This document shows positions 25,631-35,775 of a stretch of DNA of 60,826 nt, piece by piece. A program made the position numbers and the translations under genes. The DNA comes from Streptosporangiaceae bacterium. GTDB taxonomy: Bacteria; Actinomycetota; Actinomycetes; Streptosporangiales; Streptosporangiaceae. The DNA lies in the NCBI GenBank assembly GCA_025934635.1, contig JAICWX010000007.1, positions 1-60,826 on the forward strand, read 5' to 3'. The notes under the pieces were generated by a model, which worked only from the letters and a program-made list of their open reading frames with translations, had not been told where the DNA came from and ran no database searches. Numbering within the stretch: position 1 is the first letter of the stretch; every line of letters starts with the position of its first letter.

Positions 25631-27880
25631 GTGGGGGTGACCAGTTTGGCGGCGCTACAGCCCGGCGATCCCCAGCGCATTGGGCCTTACGTGCTGCTCG
25701 GGAGACTGGGCAGCGGCGGGATGGGCCGGGTCTACCTGGCTCGCTCCCCTGGCGGCCGCATGGTGGCGGTCAAGGTCATCCGCTCCAACCTGGCCGAGGA
25801 CGCCGGCTTCCGGGCCCGGTTCGCCCGCGAGGTCTCGGCCGCGCGCAAGGTGGGCGGCCTGTTCACCGCGGCGGTCGTCGACGCCGACGTCGAAGGCCCG
25901 GTGCCCTGGCTGGTCACCGCCTACGTGCCCGGCAACTCGCTGTCGGACGCGGTCGAGCGGCAGGGCCCGCTGCCCGAGGCCTCCGTGCTCGCGCTGGCCG
26001 CCGGGCTGGCCGAAGGGCTGATCGCGATCCACGCGGCGGGCGTCATCCACCGCGACCTCAAGCCGTCGAACGTGCTGCTGGCCCAGGACGGTCCGCGGAT
26101 CATCGACTTCGGCATCTCCTCGGCCGCCGGGGCCACCGCGCTGACCGGCACCGGCTTCATGATCGGCTCGCCCGGCTTCATGTCGCCCGAGCAGGCCGAG
26201 GGCCTGACCGTCGGCCCCGCCAGCGACATCTTCAGCCTGGCGGGCGTGCTCATCTACGCCGCCCGGGGCGAGGGCCCGTTCGGCAGCGGTGACACCGCCG
26301 CGCTGCTCTACCGCGTGGTGCACGGCAAGCCGAGCACCGACAACGTCCCGGATCACCTGCGGCCGCTGATCAAGAAGAGCCTGTCCCGGGACCCCAAGCG
26401 GCGGCCCTCGGCGACCCAGTTCCTGTCCGAGCTCTCCGCCGCGTACCCGTCGGCCGCCGACCTGAGCGACTGGCTGCCCCCGCACATCCTCGACGCCGCG
26501 GCGGCGGGCACCGCCTCCGGCGAGGGCAGCCTGCATCCGCAGGCCGGGAGCCTGCACCCGTCCTCGCCCGGCTCCTACCAGTCGGGCCTGAACCAGCCGG
26601 GGCCGTCCCAGCCGAGCCTGTACCCGTCCTACGGGGGCGGCTCGATGGCGGACCCGGTGGCGCCGGCCGCCGCCTCGATGGCCATGGCGGCCGACGCCGG
26701 CCAGGACGAACCCCCGACCGGCGGTAACGCCACGATCGACCCGCCCACCCGGACCACGCTGTCCACGCCGACCCCGCCGCCGCCCACCACCGGATCCCCG
26801 GGCTACCCGCAGGGGACCCAGGGCTACGGCGACCCGCAGGCCCCGCAGTACCCCGGCCAGCAAGGGTACGCAGGCCAGCAGGCCTACCCGGGCCAGCAGG
26901 GGTACTCAGGGGAGAGCTACCCGGGGCAGCAGGGTACTGGCCAGGGAGGCTATCCCGGCCAGCAGAGCTACCCGGGCCAGCAGGGGTACAGCGGCCAGCA
27001 GGGTTCAGGGCAGCAGGGCTATCCGGGCCAGCAGGGGTATTCGGGACAGCAGTCCTACCCGGGCCAGCAGAACACGGGAGGCCAGCAGTACCCCGAGCCG
27101 CAGGGTTACCGCACCGGCCAGGGCGGTCAGCCGGGGAGCCAGCAGGGCGGCTCGTGGTGGGGTGGCCCGCAGCCGGGCGGCCAGACCCCGCCGCCCGGGC
27201 AGGGCCTGCCCGGCCAGGGGATTCCCGGCGCCGAGCAGTGGTACGGCCCGGGTGCCGGGCAGCGCCCCCCGCGCAAGCGGCCCGCGTGGATATACCCGGC
27301 CGCGGCGGCTGCCTTCATCGTCGTGATCGTCGTGGTGCTGTTCGTGACGCTCAGCCCGGGCTCGTCCACCAACACCGCCGGGTCGGGTACCAACACGACC
27401 CCGCCGGCCAGCCAGTCGGCCAGTCAGTCCCAGAGCGCCTCGGCCTCCCCCAGCGGCAGCGCCACCCCGACCACGGGCCAGCTTCCGCTCTCGCAGTTCC
27501 AGGTCGGCGACTGCCTGACCGGGTCCAACCTGCAGCTGAACAAGGCGACGCCGTGGCCGAAGCTGAGCACGGCGGTGTCGTGCTCCGAGAGCCACACCGC
27601 CGAGGTGTTCCTCTCCGACGACAACCACTGGCCGAAGAACACCCCGTTCCCCGGCGCCGCGGGCATCACGGCGAACGCCAAGGCATCCTGCAACCGGGCC
27701 TTCGAGTCCTACGTGGGGATCGCGTACTCGAAGTCGGTCTACACCTGGACCGATATCGTCCCGGACAAATCCACGTGGCCGGGCGGCGACCGGGCCCTGC
27801 ACTGCGTGGCGTACTACTCGACCGACGCTAACCCGTCCGGCGAGTTCATGACCGCCTCGATCAAGGGGACCGCCAAGTAA
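25631..27880 (+). CDS. Membrane Ser/Thr protein kinase with a septum-formation-type outer domain
   Basis: Up to 749 residues; GTG 25631, GTG 25637 and TTG 25646 are all possible, the last best spaced from GGTGGGG. A Hanks-type kinase domain (about residues 18-275) shows [35 protein letters not shown] and [11 protein letters not shown] 250-residue Pro/Gln/Gly/Tyr linker follows with many [15 protein letters not shown] repeats, then a membrane helix ([20 protein letters not shown]). The outer domain has [32 protein letters not shown] and HCVAYY: four cysteines and a septum-formation (Septum_form) pattern. It resembles PknB-like sensing at the cell wall. Its 3' end overlaps the convergent oxidoreductase gene by 20 bases. 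Confidence 0.9.
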   Translation: MGVTSLAALQPGDPQRIGPYVLLGRLGSGGMGRVYLARSPGGRMVAVKVIRSNLAEDAGFRARFAREVSAARKVGGLFTAAVVDADVEGPVPWLVTAYVPGNSLSDAVERQGPLPEASVLALAAGLAEGLIAIHAAGVIHRDLKPSNVLLAQDGPRIIDFGISSAAGATALTGTGFMIGSPGFMSPEQAEGLTVGPASDIFSLAGVLIYAARGEGPFGSGDTAALLYRVVHGKPSTDNVPDHLRPLIKKSLSRDPKRRPSATQFLSELSAAYPSAADLSDWLPPHILDAAAAGTASGEGSLHPQAGSLHPSSPGSYQSGLNQPGPSQPSLYPSYGGGSMADPVAPAAASMAMAADAGQDEPPTGGNATIDPPTRTTLSTPTPPPPTTGSPGYPQGTQGYGDPQAPQYPGQQGYAGQQAYPGQQGYSGESYPGQQGTGQGGYPGQQSYPGQQGYSGQQGSGQQGYPGQQGYSGQQSYPGQQNTGGQQYPEPQGYRTGQGGQPGSQQGGSWWGGPQPGGQTPPPGQGLPGQGIPGAEQWYGPGAGQRPPRKRPAWIYPAAAAAFIVVIVVVLFVTLSPGSSTNTAGSGTNTTPPASQSASQSQSASASPSGSATPTTGQLPLSQFQVGDCLTGSNLQLNKATPWPKLSTAVSCSESHTAEVFLSDDNHWPKNTPFPGAAGITANAKASCNRAFESYVGIAYSKSVYTWTDIVPDKSTWPGGDRALHCVAYYSTDANPSGEFMTASIKGTAK

Positions 27881-29393
27881 GCTCGCCGGATTGGGCGGGG
27901 CGGGTACCGTCCTCGTTCGGGCTCATGGTCTTGGTGGTCTTCGGGCCGATGTCGGGGCGGTCGCGGATGCCGAAGATGTCGCGGAGCGCGGTCAGCGCGG
28001 CCAGTTCGCCGCAGCGGCCGTGCACCCCGGGGACCGGCGGGGTGGCCGAGGAGCACAGGTAGACGCCGCGGGCCGGCGTCCGGTACGGGTTCCAGCGGGC
28101 CACCGGGCGCAGCACCGTCTGCCGCAGGGTCTGCGCGCCGACGGCGATGTCGCCGCCGACGTAGTTCGGGTTGCCGGCCTCCTCGTCGGCGGCGGTCTTG
28201 ACGGCGCGGGCCAGGATGAGGTCACCGAAGCCGGGGGCGAACCGCTCGAGCTGCGCCTCGATCCGGCTGGTCATGTCGACGTCCGAGCCGGACGGCACGT
28301 GACAGTAGGCCCACAGGGTCTGCGCGCCGGCCGGGGCGCGGGACTCATCGGCCGCACCGGGCTGGACCACCAGCACGTACGGGGCGTCCGGGTGCCTGCC
28401 CGCGGCCACCTCGGCCTCGGCCGCGGCGATCTGCTCGAACGGGCCGCCCAGGTGCAGGGTGCCGGCCCGGCGGCAGTCCTGGTTGGTCCAGGGCACCGGG
28501 CCGGACAGCGCGTAGTCGACCTTGCAGACGCCGGGACCGTAGCGGAACCGGCGCAGCGCCGCGCGGTACCGGCCGGGCAGCCGGTCGCCGGCCACCTGGT
28601 CCAGCGTTTTCGGCGAGACGTCGAGCAGGATCGCCCTGGCGGCGGGGAGCTCGGCCAGTGAGCCCACCCAGCGGCCGGTATCGATGGTGCCGCCCAGGTC
28701 ACGCAGGGCCGCGGCCAGCGCGTCGGTGATCCGGGCGCTGCCGCCCGCCACCACCGGCCAGCCGACCGCGTGGGCCAGGCCGGTCAGCATCAGCCCGACG
28801 CCCGCCGTAGGCACCGCGGTGAGCGGCATCATGGCGTGGGCGGCGGCGCCCGCCATGATGGCGCGGGCCTCGTCGGTGTGCCAGCGCCGGGCCACGGCGG
28901 AGGCCGGCAGGATCGCGCGGCGGCCGTAGTTCGCGGCGGCGAACGGGTGGGCCGGCAGCGTGCGCAGCGGGGCCAGGATGGCCTGGCAGATCTCATCCAT
29001 GTGCCCGGCCAGCGGGCCGAACAGGCGGCGGTAGGCCCGGCCGTCGGCCCCGAGGCGGCCGGCCGTCTCGGCCACCGAGCGGGTCACGATCGCGGCCCGG
29101 CCGTCGTCGAGGGGATGGGCGAACTCCACCTCGGGGAAGGCCAGCGTGACCCCGCGCTCGGCCAGGCCGAAGCGCTGGAAGAACGGGGAGGCGACGGCCA
29201 GCGGGTGCGCGGCCGAGCAGACGTCGTGCCGGAAGCCGGGCAGCGTCAGCTCCTCGGTCCGGCAGCCGCCGCCGATCGTGGGCGCCCCCTCGATGAGGTG
29301 CACCGAGACTCCGGCGGCGGCCAGGGTCACGGCGGCGGCGAGCCCGTTGGGACCGCTGCCGACGACAACCGCGTCAGGACTTGTAGGCGCCAT
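27861..29393 (-). CDS. FAD-dependent oxidoreductase, phytoene-desaturase-like (COG1233)
   Basis: 510 residues. The N-terminal Rossmann motif is [28 protein letters not shown], and the C-terminal FAD-binding stretch is [26 protein letters not shown]. The overall pattern is that of carotenoid-isomerase/phytoene-desaturase relatives annotated widely in actinomycetes without a known substrate. It has no signal peptide. It overlaps the upstream gene by 20 bases and is the last gene of a six-gene run that begins with sigma-factor partner-switching components. No carotenoid genes are near, so a carotenoid role is not supported by context. Confidence 0.85.
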   Translation of the reverse strand: MAPTSPDAVVVGSGPNGLAAAVTLAAAGVSVHLIEGAPTIGGGCRTEELTLPGFRHDVCSAAHPLAVASPFFQRFGLAERGVTLAFPEVEFAHPLDDGRAAIVTRSVAETAGRLGADGRAYRRLFGPLAGHMDEICQAILAPLRTLPAHPFAAANYGRRAILPASAVARRWHTDEARAIMAGAAAHAMMPLTAVPTAGVGLMLTGLAHAVGWPVVAGGSARITDALAAALRDLGGTIDTGRWVGSLAELPAARAILLDVSPKTLDQVAGDRLPGRYRAALRRFRYGPGVCKVDYALSGPVPWTNQDCRRAGTLHLGGPFEQIAAAEAEVAAGRHPDAPYVLVVQPGAADESRAPAGAQTLWAYCHVPSGSDVDMTSRIEAQLERFAPGFGDLILARAVKTAADEEAGNPNYVGGDIAVGAQTLRQTVLRPVARWNPYRTPARGVYLCSSATPPVPGVHGRCGELAALTALRDIFGIRDRPDIGPKTTKTMSPNEDGTRPAQSGELTWRSP

Positions 29394-30204
29394 GCTTAAG
29401 GGTACGGCGCAGGCCCGTGACCGGCGCGGCGAGGGTCTGCAGCATGCTGCGCACCATCGAGTTGTGCCACACGTTCCTGGCGTGCCGCCACTGGCGCTTG
29501 GCGTCCACGCAGGTGCTGCGGGTCTCGACCTTCGGGTCCGCGAGGCCGAGCCGCTGGCCGAGCGCGGTCAGCGTGGCCGCCCAGAACCTGTCTTCCTTGC
29601 GGTGCCCGGCGACGATCATGGAGATCTCGTAGAGCGGGTCGTTGGCCCGCATCAGCACCTGCGCCTGAACGATGGTGCTGTCGCCTTCCCGTTCGGCCGA
29701 GAAGGTGATCCAGCCGGCGAACATGTGACCCTGGGGGGTCATGAGGGTGAACGACTCGGCGTCGGCGTACAGCACGAACACCCCGGTGGACAGCTTGACG
29801 CCGCCGCCGATGGCCAGGTCGAGCAGGGCCACGTCGCCGGGGTTGATCCCGGTCAGGGCGCCGGCGAAGCGGTTGCCCTTCGGCCAGAACTCCGGGAAGT
29901 GCTCGCGCCAGGTGGCGATGGCCCGCTCCGGCGGGAGCTGCCCGGCATCCATCCGGTAGGTCTTCTGCCACATCTGGCCGAAGCCCTGCACCGGGCCGGT
30001 GAGCCGCCGCCCGGCGACGTTGGTGCCGCGGACGCCGTCGCGGGGGTCGACCACGAGGCGGTCGATCTTCTTCGCCCAGTTGGCTGCATCCCTCGATGGC
30101 GCTGCCAGCCTGGCCGCCTGCGGCGGCGGGGCGGTGGCCTCGGCGTGGCTCAGGCCGATCTGCTCGGCCGAGGCCACCTTCTCCGGACCTGCTGTTTCTG
30201 TCAT
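29374..30204 (-). CDS. Conserved hypothetical, possible DUF1990-like domain
   Basis: 276 residues from ATG 30204, six bases after the STAS gene stop, with GAGGTAGGGG as ribosome-binding site. After a low-complexity start (residues 1-45) there is a globular domain with TYRMDAGQLPPERAIATWREHFPEFWPKGN, INPGDVALLDLAIGGGVKLSTGVFVLYADAESFTLMTPQGH and WITFSAER. The pairing of a 'GD..L' strand with a 'GH..AG.ITF' strand resembles DUF1990/SRPBCC-like lipid-binding folds, but I am not sure. It overlaps the FAD oxidoreductase by 20 bases, so the two products probably act together. Confidence 0.6.
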   Translation of the reverse strand: MTETAGPEKVASAEQIGLSHAEATAPPPQAARLAAPSRDAANWAKKIDRLVVDPRDGVRGTNVAGRRLTGPVQGFGQMWQKTYRMDAGQLPPERAIATWREHFPEFWPKGNRFAGALTGINPGDVALLDLAIGGGVKLSTGVFVLYADAESFTLMTPQGHMFAGWITFSAEREGDSTIVQAQVLMRANDPLYEISMIVAGHRKEDRFWAATLTALGQRLGLADPKVETRSTCVDAKRQWRHARNVWHNSMVRSMLQTLAAPVTGLRRTLKHGAYKS

Positions 30205-30209
30205 GGCCC

Positions 30210-30566
30210 CTACCTCACGACGCCGCTGAGCGCCGATTCCTCGCTGTCGTAGATGGTGATCGCCTCGTCGAGCCTGGTCAGCTCGAAGATTTCGCGATAG
30301 TGCTCACTCAGCCCGTAGGCGGCGAGCTGCTGACGCTGCCGGTTGGCGCGGACCAGCAAGGTCACGAGCATGCCGATGCCGCCGCTGTTCATGTACTCCA
30401 GGCCGGCGAAGTTCAGTACCAGCCTGCTCGTGGCCCCGCCGCCGGCGGCCTCGTAGGCCGACATCAGCACGGGTTCGCAGGCGGCGGTGACTTCGCCCCT
30501 GATGTCGACGACGGCCGTGGTCTCGCCGACCCGGCGGACGTCCATGGTCAGCGCGGGTGCGCTCAT
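30210..30566 (-). CDS. STAS-domain anti-sigma factor antagonist
   Basis: 118 residues, a single STAS fold. The phosphorylation site is the serine in LEYMNSGGIGMLVTLL, preceded by the usual beta strand LVLNFAG. In partner switching the unphosphorylated form binds an RsbW-type kinase and frees the sigma factor. It lies 39 bases after a second STAS gene and shares its C-terminal helix pattern (LSEHYREIFELTRLDE versus LSPHYREIFDITRLSD), so the two are paralogues. Confidence 0.9.
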   Translation of the reverse strand: MSAPALTMDVRRVGETTAVVDIRGEVTAACEPVLMSAYEAAGGGATSRLVLNFAGLEYMNSGGIGMLVTLLVRANRQRQQLAAYGLSEHYREIFELTRLDEAITIYDSEESALSGVVR

Positions 30567-30605
30567 TTCGGTGTTCCTCCCCTTGGGTATGGTCTGGTGC
30601 CCGGC

Positions 30606-30971
30606 TCAGGCCGCGGGCGGGGCGAGCTGGCTGACGGCGCGGTCGAGATCGGGAAAGAGCTCGATGAAGTCCGACAGCCGGGTGATGTCGAAGATCTCGC
30701 GGTAGTGCGGGGACAGCCCGCTCGCGACGACCTTCCTGCGTTCGGCCCGGGCCCGGGCGAGGACGCTGACGATGAGCGCGATGCCGGTGGAGTTGATGTA
30801 GTCCACCGCGGCGAAGTCGAGCACGACCACTCTCATGGCCCGGTCCTCGCCAACCGCCCGCTCGTAGGCGACGGTCAGGACCGTGGCGGCGGAGCCGTCG
30901 ACCTCGCCGGAAAGCTCGATGACGGCGGTTCCGGGCAGCACCCGGGTCGTGGCCTCACATGCGCTCGTCAT
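30606..30971 (-). CDS. STAS-domain anti-sigma factor antagonist (paralogue)
   Basis: 121 residues from ATG 30971, placed seven bases after GGAGGT inside the end of the kinase gene, which it overlaps by 17 bases. The key serine is in VDYINSTGIALIVSVL after VVVLDFAA. With the adjacent paralogue it gives this locus two antagonists for one RsbW-like kinase, which suggests either two input phosphatases or two sigma partners. Confidence 0.9.
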   Translation of the reverse strand: MTSACEATTRVLPGTAVIELSGEVDGSAATVLTVAYERAVGEDRAMRVVVLDFAAVDYINSTGIALIVSVLARARAERRKVVASGLSPHYREIFDITRLSDFIELFPDLDRAVSQLAPPAA

Positions 30972-31419
30972 GTGCCGCACCTCCAGTTCGCATGGTCAGC
31001 CAGATGGTGTGCCGCTGGCCGTCCGTCGTTACCTCCATCGCGTCGACCATGTTGCGGATGAGGAACAGTCCCCAGCCGCGCGGGCTCTGGTCGCCGTCGA
31101 GTTTCCTGACGAGATCGGGTTCTTCCGGGCCGTCGCCGGCCTCGCTCCCGTGACCGCCCTGGTCGGTGATCGCGACGATGAGCTGATCGCCGTCCTGGGT
31201 CACCTCGACCTCGACCGGGATCTCCGGGCGGTTCCCGTTGCCGTGCTCGATGGCGTTCATGGTGGCCTCGGCGACGGCGGTCTTCAGCCGTTCGAGCTTG
31301 CGGCCCTCCAGGCCGAGGTCCTTGACCGCCCCGGCGACCCGGGCCAGCGCCAGCCGCTCGTTTCCCGGCTCGCTGGCCAGCATGAACGTGTCGAGCTGGC
31401 GCGGGGCTACCTGCGTCAT
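30955..31419 (-). CDS. RsbW-like anti-sigma factor / serine kinase (GHKL ATPase)
   Basis: 154 residues from ATG 31419, overlapping the phosphatase stop (TGATG) with GGAGG upstream. The N-box is KTAVAEATMNAIEHGN, the G1 box ITDQGG, and the G2 box PRGWGLFLIRNMVD. This is the HATPase_c anti-sigma type: it binds a sigma factor and phosphorylates its STAS antagonist. No sigma factor is encoded within the operon; the ECF gene at 35776 is of a different type and is not an obvious partner. Confidence 0.9.
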   Translation of the reverse strand: MTQVAPRQLDTFMLASEPGNERLALARVAGAVKDLGLEGRKLERLKTAVAEATMNAIEHGNGNRPEIPVEVEVTQDGDQLIVAITDQGGHGSEAGDGPEEPDLVRKLDGDQSPRGWGLFLIRNMVDAMEVTTDGQRHTIWLTMRTGGAAHDERM

Positions 31420-32750
31420 CACGCGCCTCCCCGTGGTTCGCCTGCTGTCTGCGTGACTTCGGTGACCCAGGCCGATGGCGAGCGCTGCAGCGATACCAGC
31501 GTGATGTCGTCCTCCTGCTCGTGCTCGGGCCCGGTGAACTCACCGAGCTCGGTCAGGCACAGGTCGATGAGGGCCTCCCCCGAAGGTCCCTTGCCGACCA
31601 GCTGCGCCACCCGCGGGAAGCCGAACATCTCGCGGTCCGGCGCGTGCGCCTCGGCCAGGCCGTCGCTGTGCAGCAGGGCGCAGTCGCCGGGCTCGAACTG
31701 GAAGCTCTTCTCCTCGTAGTCCATGCCGGGCATCAGCCCGAGCGGCATGCCGCGCGCGCGCAGTTCCTTGACGCCGTCCCGGGTCCGCACGTACGGGACG
31801 TCGTGCCCGGCGTTGGCGAACTCGACCTGGCCGCTGGCCGGGTCGAGCACCAGCGCCAGGCAGGTAACGAACATGTGGGCCGGGATGTCCGCGCAGAGCA
31901 TGTCGTTGACGTGACCGAGCACCTGGCCGGGCGCGATGAGCCGGGGCGCGGCGTCCCGGAGCAGGGCGTGCGTGCTGGCCATGACCAGCGCGGCCGGGAT
32001 GCCCTTGTCGGTGACGTCACCGACGACGAACATGACCCGGCCGTCCGGCAGCGGGATGAAGTCGTAGAAGTCGCCGCCGACCGTCCGGGCCGGCCGGTAG
32101 AACGCGGCCACGTGCCAGCTGGGCAGGTCAGGCAGGGTCTTCGGGAGGAACTGCTGCTGGATGATCTGCGCGATCTTCAGCTCCTGCTCGATCCGCTCCC
32201 GCTGCCTGGCCTCGGCCTGCTGCTGCCGGACCAGCTGGCCGACCCGCATGGCCGGGGCCGCGTAGCCGGCCAGCGAGTTGAGCAGCCGCAGGTCGTCGGT
32301 GGAGTAGCCGCGTTCTGATCTTCTCGGTCCCAGGCTCAGCAGGCCCACCAGGCTGCCGGAGGAGATCAGCGGGACGACCAGGACCACGCCGGCCTCCCGC
32401 AGGGCCTGCAGGGCCGGGGACTGGAGCTGCAGGCCGGTGATGTCCACCGCGCTGGCCGCGCTGAGCAGGTAGCCGACCAGCGGGTCGTTCGAGGCCAGGT
32501 CGAGCTCGGGGCCGGCCGCCATGACGCTGGGCGCCGGGGGGGCCGTGACGGCGGCCGCCGACGGAGCGCGCCGCAGCCACCCGCGGACCCGGCCGGATCT
32601 TGGCTCGCGGCCGTTACGGGGCTGGTCTGCTGCGGGCGGTGCTGCTGCGGCCGGTGCTGCTGCGGCCGGTGCTGCTGCGGCCGGTGCGACCTGGATCTCG
32701 CGGTCCGGCGAGGCGATGCCGCTGGTGCTGCTCCCCGCCTGCTGCGCCAT
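31419..32750 (-). CDS. GAF-PP2C (RsbU/SpoIIE-type) serine phosphatase
   Basis: 443 residues from ATG 32750 with GGAGAG upstream. An Ala/Pro-rich start (PAAAA repeats), then a GAF-like domain (about residues 80-195, VVLVVPLISSGSLVGLLSLGPRRSERGYS), a short coiled coil (QQQAEARQRERIEQELKIAQIIQQQ) and the PP2C domain (215-435). Metal-binding motifs are GGDFYDFI, VGDVTDKGIPAAL, FANAGHDVP, LLHSDGLAEA and EDDITLVSL. It would dephosphorylate the STAS antagonists encoded next, in response to whatever the GAF domain senses. First gene of the six-gene run to 27861. Confidence 0.9.
   Translation of the reverse strand: MAQQAGSSTSGIASPDREIQVAPAAAAPAAAAPAAAAPPAADQPRNGREPRSGRVRGWLRRAPSAAAVTAPPAPSVMAAGPELDLASNDPLVGYLLSAASAVDITGLQLQSPALQALREAGVVLVVPLISSGSLVGLLSLGPRRSERGYSTDDLRLLNSLAGYAAPAMRVGQLVRQQQAEARQRERIEQELKIAQIIQQQFLPKTLPDLPSWHVAAFYRPARTVGGDFYDFIPLPDGRVMFVVGDVTDKGIPAALVMASTHALLRDAAPRLIAPGQVLGHVNDMLCADIPAHMFVTCLALVLDPASGQVEFANAGHDVPYVRTRDGVKELRARGMPLGLMPGMDYEEKSFQFEPGDCALLHSDGLAEAHAPDREMFGFPRVAQLVGKGPSGEALIDLCLTELGEFTGPEHEQEDDITLVSLQRSPSAWVTEVTQTAGEPRGGA
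32638..32682. repeat. Three tandem 15-base units in the phosphatase N-terminus
   Basis: GGTGCTGCTGCGGCC repeated exactly three times on the plus strand, coding PAAAA repeats on the minus strand in the linker before the GAF-like domain. Confidence 0.85.
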
Positions 32751-32871
32751 GTCACTCTCCGGGTCTCGTCTGCGACACATCATCAGCCTAGGAAGTAGGC
32801 GATACGAGATCGTTACGGCAGTCAAGCCCCTGGCCCTATTTTTTTACGCCGGTGCGTTACGGTGACCCTTG

Positions 32872-35775
32872 ATGGCAACGGAGCTCAGCCTCGCCCTGCT
32901 CGGACCGCCGGTGGTCAGGCGAGATGGCGCGCCGGTCACCTTCGACACGAGGAAGGCGACGGCGCTGCTGGCGCTGCTCGCGGTGACCGGCCGCGAGCAC
33001 ACCCGCGAGCAGCTGGCCGACCTGCTCTGGCCGGAGGCGGACAGCGCCAAGGGACGGGCCTCGCTGCGGCGCACGCTGTCGGTGACGGCCGCCGTGACGG
33101 GCGACGGGCTGATCATCAGCCGCGCGGCGGTAGCCCTGAACCCGGCCGCGGTCCGGGTCGACGTGAGCGAGTTCGGCACCCTGATCGGCCAGCCGGACGC
33201 CGCGTCGCTGGAGCGGGCGGCCGCGCTGTACCGGTCGGACTTCCTGGCCGGGTTCACCCTGCGCGACTGCCCGGACTTCGAGGAGTGGCAGGCGGCGGTC
33301 AGCGAGGAGCTCCGGCAGGCGCTCGCCCGCGGGCTGCAGCGGCTGGTCGCGGCGTGCATCGCGGACGGGGCGCTGGAGCGGGCAGCCGGGCACGCCCGGC
33401 GCTGGCTGCAGCTCGACCCGCTGCACGAGCCTGCCCACCAGGCGATCATCCGGCTGCACGGCTGGGCCGGGCAGCGTTCGGCGGCCATGCGGCAGTACCG
33501 GTCCCTGGTGCGGGTGCTGGACCGGGAGCTGGCCGTCCGGCCGCTGCCCGAGACGACGCGGCTCTACAACGACGTGCGGGCCGGACGGCTCGAGCCGCCC
33601 CCCGCCGCGGCGTTGCCTGCCGCCCCGGCCCCGGATGCGGCGCCGGCATCGGATGCGGCGCCGGCATCGGTTCCGGCGGCCGAGACGCCCGGGGCGTGGC
33701 CGCTGGTCGGGCGGGCAGCGGAACTGGCGGCCTTGCGCGCGGCCTGGCGGGCCGCGGGCCGCGGCGGCCGGGTGGCGGCCATCGTCGGCCAGGCGGGCAG
33801 CGGCAAGACGCGCCTCATCACCGAGCTGCGCGGCGACGTGACCGGATCCGGTGCGGTCGTGCTGGCGGCCCGCTGCCACGACGGCGAGACCGGCTTGCCG
33901 TTCGTGCTGGCCGCCGACCTGCTGCGAACCGCGCTGGCGATCCGCCCCGGACTCCCCGGCGAGCTCCCGGCCCAGACGGCCGCGATGGCCGGGCGGCTGG
34001 TCCCGGCGCTGGCCGCCGCCGGCCCGGCCGCCCCTCCGCTGGACAGCCCGATGGCGGTGACCAGGCTGTACGCGGCGATCGCCGATACCCTGCTGGCCGC
34101 TGCCCGGCCGCCCGCGGCGGGCGGCCCGCCCGGCATCGTGGTGGTGGAGGACGTGCAGTGGGCGGACAGCTCGTCCCTGGGCCTGCTGGCCTACCTGGTG
34201 CGGCGGCTGGCCGACTGGCCGCTGCTGCTCGTGCTGAGCTGGCAGCCCGAACAGGCGGGCCGGCTGCGGGTGCTGCGCACGGCGCTGGCCGAGGCGGAGA
34301 GCCAGTCGGCGGGCGAGACCATCGAGCCCGGGCCGCTCGGCCCCGGGGCGATCGGCACGCTGCTCGGCCTGGACGGAATGCCCTCGATCGACGTGGACCG
34401 GCTGCTGGCCGAGACCCGCGGGCTGCCGATGCTGGTCCGCGAGTACGTCGAGGCGTTCCGCGATGAAAGCGGCCGGGACGATCCGGGGGCGGCCGACTGG
34501 TGGCCGCCCGCCAGCGTGCGGGACCTGCTGCGGACCCGGCTGCAGGCGGTCAGCGAGCCGACCAGGCAGCTGCTCACCGCGGCCGCGGTGCTCGGCAGCG
34601 ACAACGACGCCGACCTGCTGCGGGCGGTGAGCGGCCGGGGCGAGGACGAGATCGTCGAGGCGATCGACGAGGCGCTCGACCGGTCCCTGCTGACCGAGAT
34701 ACCGCCGCCGTCCCCGCGGCAGGCACCGTCCTACGGCTTCCCCTACGAGGCCATGCGCCGGACCGCCTACGAATCGGCCACCCTGGCCCGGCGGCGGCTG
34801 CTGCACGGGCGCGCCGCCGACCTGCTGACCCGCCGGCACGAGCGCAACCCGGCCACCACCGGGGCCACCACGGGGGCCGCGACCGTGGCCGGGCACCTGC
34901 AGCTGGCCGGCCGGGACGACGAGGCCGCGCAATGGTGGTGGCGGGCCGCCGAGGTGGCCCGCGAACTGTACGCGCACGCCGAGGCGCACGCGCACCTGAC
35001 CCGGGCCCTCGGGCTGGGCTACCCGCAGCGGCCGGGGCGGATCGCGCTGGCCGAGGTGCTGGTCGCGCTGGGCCGGTACCGGGAGGCGCTGACCGAGCTG
35101 GAGACCGCGGCGGCCATCGCCGCCGAGGACGAACTGGCCGTTCAGGCAGCGGTCGAGCACAAGCTGGCCGACGTCCATCACCGGCTGGGCGACTGGGAAC
35201 TGGCTGAGGCGCACCTGGCCGTGGTAACCGAACTAGTCGAGGGCACCGAGCCGGGCCGGCTCGCCCGCGCCCAGGCGGACCGCGCCGTGGTCGCCTACCG
35301 GCGCGGCGCCGCCGGGCAGGCAACCGAGCTCGGCCAGGCCGCGCTGGCCAGCGCCCAGGCCGCCGCCGATCCCGGCGCCACCGCCCAGGCCCTGAACGTC
35401 CTCGGCATGCTGGCCGCGCGGGCCGGGGACACGACCGCGGCCGAGCGGTACCTGCGCGACGGCCTGGCCGAGGCCCGGCGCGGGCCGGAACCGGGCGCGG
35501 TGGTGGCGGCGCTGAACAACCTGGCCCGGCTGCTGGCCGAGACCGGCCGCGGGGCCGAGGCGCTGAGCGCCGCGGCTGAGGCGCTCGAGCGCGGCCGCGA
35601 GCTCGGCGATCAGCACCGGGTAGCGGCGCTGCACACCAACCTGGCCGACCTGCTGCACGCGGACGGCCAGCGCGACGCCGCGATGACGCACCTCAAGGAA
35701 GCGGCCAGGGGGTTCGCCGCGGTCGACGTCGGCGACGGTCCCCGCCCGGAGGTCTGGACACTCGTCGAGTGGTAG
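32872..35775 (+). CDS. BTAD/AAA/TPR regulator (SARP-like large ATPase)
   Basis: 967 residues from ATG 32872. An N-terminal winged helix (LSLALLGPPVVRRDG..., TREQLADLLWPEA, RASLRRTLS), a bacterial transcriptional-activation domain (about 95-250), a Pro/Ala linker, an AAA ATPase (Walker A GQAGSGKTRL near residue 308; Walker B IVVVEDVQWADSS) and a C-terminal TPR array (repeats such as ALNVLGMLAARAGDTTAAERYLRDG). No LuxR-type C-terminal HTH. Such proteins activate secondary metabolism or stress genes; the target is unknown. Its stop at 35773-35775 abuts the stop of the convergent sigma gene, and the two stops form TAGCTA. Confidence 0.88.
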   Translation: MATELSLALLGPPVVRRDGAPVTFDTRKATALLALLAVTGREHTREQLADLLWPEADSAKGRASLRRTLSVTAAVTGDGLIISRAAVALNPAAVRVDVSEFGTLIGQPDAASLERAAALYRSDFLAGFTLRDCPDFEEWQAAVSEELRQALARGLQRLVAACIADGALERAAGHARRWLQLDPLHEPAHQAIIRLHGWAGQRSAAMRQYRSLVRVLDRELAVRPLPETTRLYNDVRAGRLEPPPAAALPAAPAPDAAPASDAAPASVPAAETPGAWPLVGRAAELAALRAAWRAAGRGGRVAAIVGQAGSGKTRLITELRGDVTGSGAVVLAARCHDGETGLPFVLAADLLRTALAIRPGLPGELPAQTAAMAGRLVPALAAAGPAAPPLDSPMAVTRLYAAIADTLLAAARPPAAGGPPGIVVVEDVQWADSSSLGLLAYLVRRLADWPLLLVLSWQPEQAGRLRVLRTALAEAESQSAGETIEPGPLGPGAIGTLLGLDGMPSIDVDRLLAETRGLPMLVREYVEAFRDESGRDDPGAADWWPPASVRDLLRTRLQAVSEPTRQLLTAAAVLGSDNDADLLRAVSGRGEDEIVEAIDEALDRSLLTEIPPPSPRQAPSYGFPYEAMRRTAYESATLARRRLLHGRAADLLTRRHERNPATTGATTGAATVAGHLQLAGRDDEAAQWWWRAAEVARELYAHAEAHAHLTRALGLGYPQRPGRIALAEVLVALGRYREALTELETAAAIAAEDELAVQAAVEHKLADVHHRLGDWELAEAHLAVVTELVEGTEPGRLARAQADRAVVAYRRGAAGQATELGQAALASAQAAADPGATAQALNVLGMLAARAGDTTAAERYLRDGLAEARRGPEPGAVVAALNNLARLLAETGRGAEALSAAAEALERGRELGDQHRVAALHTNLADLLHADGQRDAAMTHLKEAARGFAAVDVGDGPRPEVWTLVEW

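Noticed and set aside
26800..27150. Repeats in the kinase linker considered as a CRISPR-like array
   Set aside because: The repeats are in-frame codon repeats (YPGQQ) of irregular spacing inside a gene, with no conserved spacer length and no cas genes.
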